DNA of 9,685 nucleotides from the NCBI GenBank assembly GCA_031271635.1, contig JAISVG010000002.1, positions 1 to 9,685 on the forward strand, given 5' to 3'. Origin of the DNA: Erysipelotrichaceae bacterium (lineage in GTDB: Bacteria > Bacillota_I > Bacilli_A > RFN20 > CAG-826). A program made the translations under genes and the position numbers. Of the stretch, positions 6,884 to 9,685 are shown in pieces (positions within the stretch are counted from its first letter, which is position 1; the number at the start of each line of letters is the position of its first letter). A model generated the notes under the pieces. That model saw only the letters and a list, made by a program, of their open reading frames with translations, did no database searches and was not told the DNA's origin.

Positions 6884-7202
6884 CGGTCAGTGACTAACTT
6901 GTAATTTCAAGAGAGTTATTGTCCATTTATCTCTATTTGATAGCTAATTTTAGGTAGGGGACTTTTGACGAATTTCTATTCTTTCAGCGATGTTGATAAT
7001 AGTCTTTATGTCACCATAGTCTGAAGAAGGACTACTAGTTGATTCAAAAAACGGATAATTAGAGACTAATAATTAGTTATGGGATGATTTTTTGAGTTTC
7101 GCTTTTAAATGAGTTCATAAGGGTTCTAAAAGTAAAACAATAAGATAAGTGTCTATAAGGAACACTAATTAGAATTAAAAATACGGGCAAAACACGTCTC
7201 AA
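6884..7202. other. Intergenic stretch of about 320 bp with no identifiable gene
   Basis: Stops interrupt all frames I read. The longest open stretch noted is on the minus strand (7072 down to 6953, stop at 6950-6952). It is 40 codons with no ATG and includes the readable peptide DYGDIKTIINIAERIEIRQK, which I do not recognise. It could be the decayed end of a lost gene. A small AGTGT/ACACT stem (7148-7166) is also present. I see no riboswitch, tRNA or insertion sequence ends. Confidence 0.45.
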
Positions 7203-7234
7203 TAAAAAGAACTGCCAAGATTTCTCTTGGCAGT
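7203..7234 (-). terminator. Rho-independent terminator after the modular surface protein
   Basis: A perfect 9-bp stem, ACTGCCAAG (7211-7219) and CTTGGCAGT (7226-7234), encloses a 6-base loop. On the minus strand it is followed directly by TCTTTTTATT. It lies 22 bp past the stop codon at 7257, in the right orientation, and separates this gene from the nuclease transcription unit. Confidence 0.92.
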
Positions 7235-7256
7235 CCCAAATTTCAAATAGATTTGA

Positions 7257-9685
7257 TTATGCCGCAGTAGCGTACTTAACAATGATTTGAGTAATACGAA
7301 CTTGAGTATTATCATCGCACGTATTCTGAATCGTAAATGTAGTACCAGTTAAAGGAACAGCATCCATTAGTGTTGTACTCGAAGCAGTAATTGGGGTCTC
7401 AACACCGCCAATCGTAACATAATCATTACCCTCCGTTCCACCGCTACGATAAGCGGAAATCTGCACGGAAACAAGAGTTAAACCAGTAGCTAAAGTAAAT
7501 TCAATCGCGTTACCATTTTTACCAGCAACACCATACATTCTAATTTCAGCATTGTTCTTGGCGACAACAGTACCTGGCCCATTTTTACGGACGATTGCCG
7601 AGGCGACAACATCAGTATTTCCAAATAAATCAGCAGCAGCATCAGCCCCATCAGTGTAGTTTGCATTACCACCGAAGGCCCAAACTGGGGATGTTAAGGT
7701 TCCGGCTGGATCTGGATCAGGTTCATCATGACCAGTAACTTCAATACCTGAAGTTCCTGTAAAGATGGCTCTTGGATTTGAACCAGTGCTATTATTAGCT
7801 AGTAAGAAATCACTGAAAGTAATAATATCATTAACTTCTGCAACCATCACAGCGCCCGCAGCTTCAACTAAACTTGTGGCACGTGAATCAAAGAAAAGAC
7901 TTAAAGTTTCAGTACCCTTTTGGACATTTAATTGGATGTTACCGTATTGAAGCTCTGGTTTTGAAATAACCTTAGCACCGGTAGCGCCAACCATTCTTCC
8001 ATTATAAACATTAATAGCAGATCCAAGCCATGAGGTCTCACCATCAAGATTAACCATTGGAGGCATTGTGGGATTCGCATTCGTAACTGTCACGTTAGTA
8101 ACACTAGTTAATTCTTTTAAAGCATTATACGGAGTATAAGCGGCTTCTAAAGAAACTTCTTTGCCTAAATACTGTTCAGCAAAACTAATTGTTGCAGCAG
8201 CATCAGGTAAGTAGATAATAATTGAGCCCGAAGCATCAACAAGACCGACATTACGATATTGATCAGAGGCAACAACTACGCCCTTAACCTTATAAACCTC
8301 GCCGGTAACACTTAAATCAGCAATATTAGTTACTTGTCTTTCACCAACAATAACAACAATATCACGGGTAGTACTCTCAACTCCTTTAGTAACAGTTGCG
8401 GTTAAAGTAACTTCAACTGAGGAACTTGCTGGAGCAGTAATGGTTGCGTTCGCGCCATCAATGACGATTGCTTCATTGTTTGAAGCCCATGAAATTGTTG
8501 ATCCAAATGAACCTGTAAGTGGGAGCACTGCAGTGGTACTTGTTGGATAGAAAGTATCAATACTAATTGAACCTGCATCAGCAACAACGGCTTGTGCGTC
8601 AGTTAATGTAAGTTCGGTTCCATCACCAAAGTATAAACATGCTGCAACATCATTGTTCGTTCTTAGAGTATGAACAACAATTTTGTAGTTTGCAACAACA
8701 CCATCGAATTGCTTAATAATACCTATGTTTGATTTGTAGTAAACCATGATGGCATTGGTAGCATAGGCCGTAGCGCTACCATCAGTTTTGATGTCTGGTC
8801 CTTCATAATCCTTATCGACTAATAAAACATCATAGTTTCCGCCTGCGCCTTGAACGCGAACTTTTGCTTCAACATTAATGTATTTAATCGGGAACGGGTT
8901 CGAGGAACCAAAGGTTGTATCAGTTAATTCTGTACCTAAAGAAGCACAGTAGGCAGAAACTGATTCATAAGCAGCTGGACTAAGGGTCTCTGGAGTGGCA
9001 TTTGCTACTTCTTGAACTAAACCAATTTCGGTCGCAAGATCACAAAGTTCTGGCATTCCATAGTAGTACTGTAAAGTTCCTTGAAGATTATAAACTTTAC
9101 CAACAGTTAAACTTCCCATCGCTTCTTTTGGGAAAATGTAGACAATCGCACCGTTTTGGACACCAATCGCACCATCATCTAATGTTTTTGCGAAAATGGT
9201 GACATTAGTTACTTTTATAACTGCGGGATTTCCATCAACAGTTAAGGTTGCACCGGTGACGTGTTCACCAAACATACCTTGGACTTCTTCGGAAACAAGC
9301 CATTCAGCCCAATTGTCAACAACAATAACACCTTCTTCAGAAATTGGTAAGACCTTAATGTCAAACTCTTTTGTCTTGGAGAGAGTTTTAGTCGCATCAT
9401 TTCCTGACGCAATCGAAAGATTAGCAGTTAACTTCACATCCGCGATTTCTTCGCCAGCGTTCGGACGAGTAATCTGCACGGTTTGTACTTTTACTTTAAC
9501 CCCCGTGTCTTGTCCAACATCTTTTTCGAAAGGATCACTAAAGGATGCAACTGCAGGCGCACTTGAAGACCACGCAATAGCAACTCCATCTAAACCTTCT
9601 GCTGAAACATCAAAATTAGTGGTTACTTGTTTTGCTGCATCTTCAGAAATAGGGAGAATTAGAGCATTGTGCGCGGCGTCTAATT
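7257..9685 (-). CDS. Large modular secreted protein with atrophied-Big and OB-like domains, N-terminus cut by window edge
   Basis: The frame is open to the right edge (808 residues visible plus a stop). A GTG at 9479 is internal, not the start, because homologous sequence continues upstream. In window residues: 1-115 an 'atrophied bacterial Ig' (aBig) domain with AIAWSSSAPAVAS, an ITRP turn and LTANLSIASG; about 119-214 and 262-353 beta-rich, OB-like segments; about 359-448 a second aBig domain (TISWASNNEAIVIDG, VTLTATVTKG); about 449-534 a clear OB-like module (YKVKGVVVASDQYRNVGLVD, then SGSIIIYLP) like those in secreted nucleases such as YhcR; about 545-652 another OB-like segment; an acidic DEPDPDP linker (653-659); and a C-terminal beta-sandwich (about 664-808) related to that in the neighbouring nuclease. 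No catalytic motif and no C-terminal anchor are visible. Probably an extracellular binding protein, or the binding part of an enzyme whose catalytic domain lies outside. Function unknown; domain names are by eye. Confidence 0.85.
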   Translation of the reverse strand, partial: LDAAHNALILPISEDAAKQVTTNFDVSAEGLDGVAIAWSSSAPAVASFSDPFEKDVGQDTGVKVKVQTVQITRPNAGEEIADVKLTANLSIASGNDATKTLSKTKEFDIKVLPISEEGVIVVDNWAEWLVSEEVQGMFGEHVTGATLTVDGNPAVIKVTNVTIFAKTLDDGAIGVQNGAIVYIFPKEAMGSLTVGKVYNLQGTLQYYYGMPELCDLATEIGLVQEVANATPETLSPAAYESVSAYCASLGTELTDTTFGSSNPFPIKYINVEAKVRVQGAGGNYDVLLVDKDYEGPDIKTDGSATAYATNAIMVYYKSNIGIIKQFDGVVANYKIVVHTLRTNNDVAACLYFGDGTELTLTDAQAVVADAGSISIDTFYPTSTTAVLPLTGSFGSTISWASNNEAIVIDGANATITAPASSSVEVTLTATVTKGVESTTRDIVVIVGERQVTNIADLSVTGEVYKVKGVVVASDQYRNVGLVDASGSIIIYLPDAAATISFAEQYLGKEVSLEAAYTPYNALKELTSVTNVTVTNANPTMPPMVNLDGETSWLGSAINVYNGRMVGATGAKVISKPELQYGNIQLNVQKGTETLSLFFDSRATSLVEAAGAVMVAEVNDIITFSDFLLANNSTGSNPRAIFTGTSGIEVTGHDEPDPDPAGTLTSPVWAFGGNANYTDGADAAADLFGNTDVVASAIVRKNGPGTVVAKNNAEIRMYGVAGKNGNAIEFTLATGLTLVSVQISAYRSGGTEGNDYVTIGGVETPITASSTTLMDAVPLTGTTFTIQNTCDDNTQVRITQIIVKYATAA

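Noticed and set aside
7148..7166. AGTGT/ACACT hairpin as a terminator or small RNA
   Set aside because: Only a 5-bp stem with a 9-base loop and no T-run; expected by chance in AT-rich DNA.
9477..9479. GTG as the start of the large surface protein
   Set aside because: The frame stays open upstream to the window edge and encodes the first half of the aBig domain, so the true start is outside.

Overview
The window looks like a chromosomal segment of an AT-rich, fermentative anaerobe from the low-GC Bacillota/Mycoplasmatota border, for example an Acholeplasma-, Izemoplasma- or Haloplasma-like lineage. That placement is inference. It rests on AT-rich intergenic DNA, AGGAG-type Shine-Dalgarno sites, a pyruvate:ferredoxin oxidoreductase, and secreted proteins built from Big_2, 'atrophied Big' and OB-like modules. 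Tryptophan is encoded by TGG in the genes read, and TGA need not be read as sense, so the standard bacterial code applies.

All five protein genes lie on the minus strand, so transcription runs from right to left. From the right edge: (1) a large modular secreted protein, cut by the window, ends at 7257 and is followed by a clear Rho-independent terminator (7203-7234). (2) About 300 bp with no gene I can identify (6884-7202). (3) A promoter with a perfect 12-bp palindrome over its -35 drives a secreted, membrane-anchored endonuclease I family nuclease (4595-6820). (4) A gene-poor spacer leads to an extended -10 promoter placed so close to the next ATG that the transcript should be leaderless. 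That gene (3890-4297) encodes a short protein resembling only the winged-helix DNA-binding half of the redox repressor Rex. (5) galU (3024-3887) follows 2 bp later and is probably translated from the same mRNA. (6) After a weak hairpin, another extended -10 promoter drives the pyruvate:ferredoxin oxidoreductase gene (start 2920), which runs off the left edge after 973 codons.

The genes suggest two themes. The right half is surface biology: a nuclease and a large OB/Ig-like protein share a C-terminal beta-sandwich module and may act together on extracellular DNA or another polymer. The left half is central anaerobic metabolism: pyruvate oxidation to acetyl-CoA with reduction of ferredoxin, and UDP-glucose supply for glycolipid or polysaccharide synthesis. 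The most unusual point is the Rex-like DNA-binding protein with no NAD(H)-sensing domain, located just upstream of galU and the oxidoreductase. A Rex-operator-like sequence sits over the oxidoreductase -35 region. No rRNA, tRNA, CRISPR array or insertion sequence was seen.
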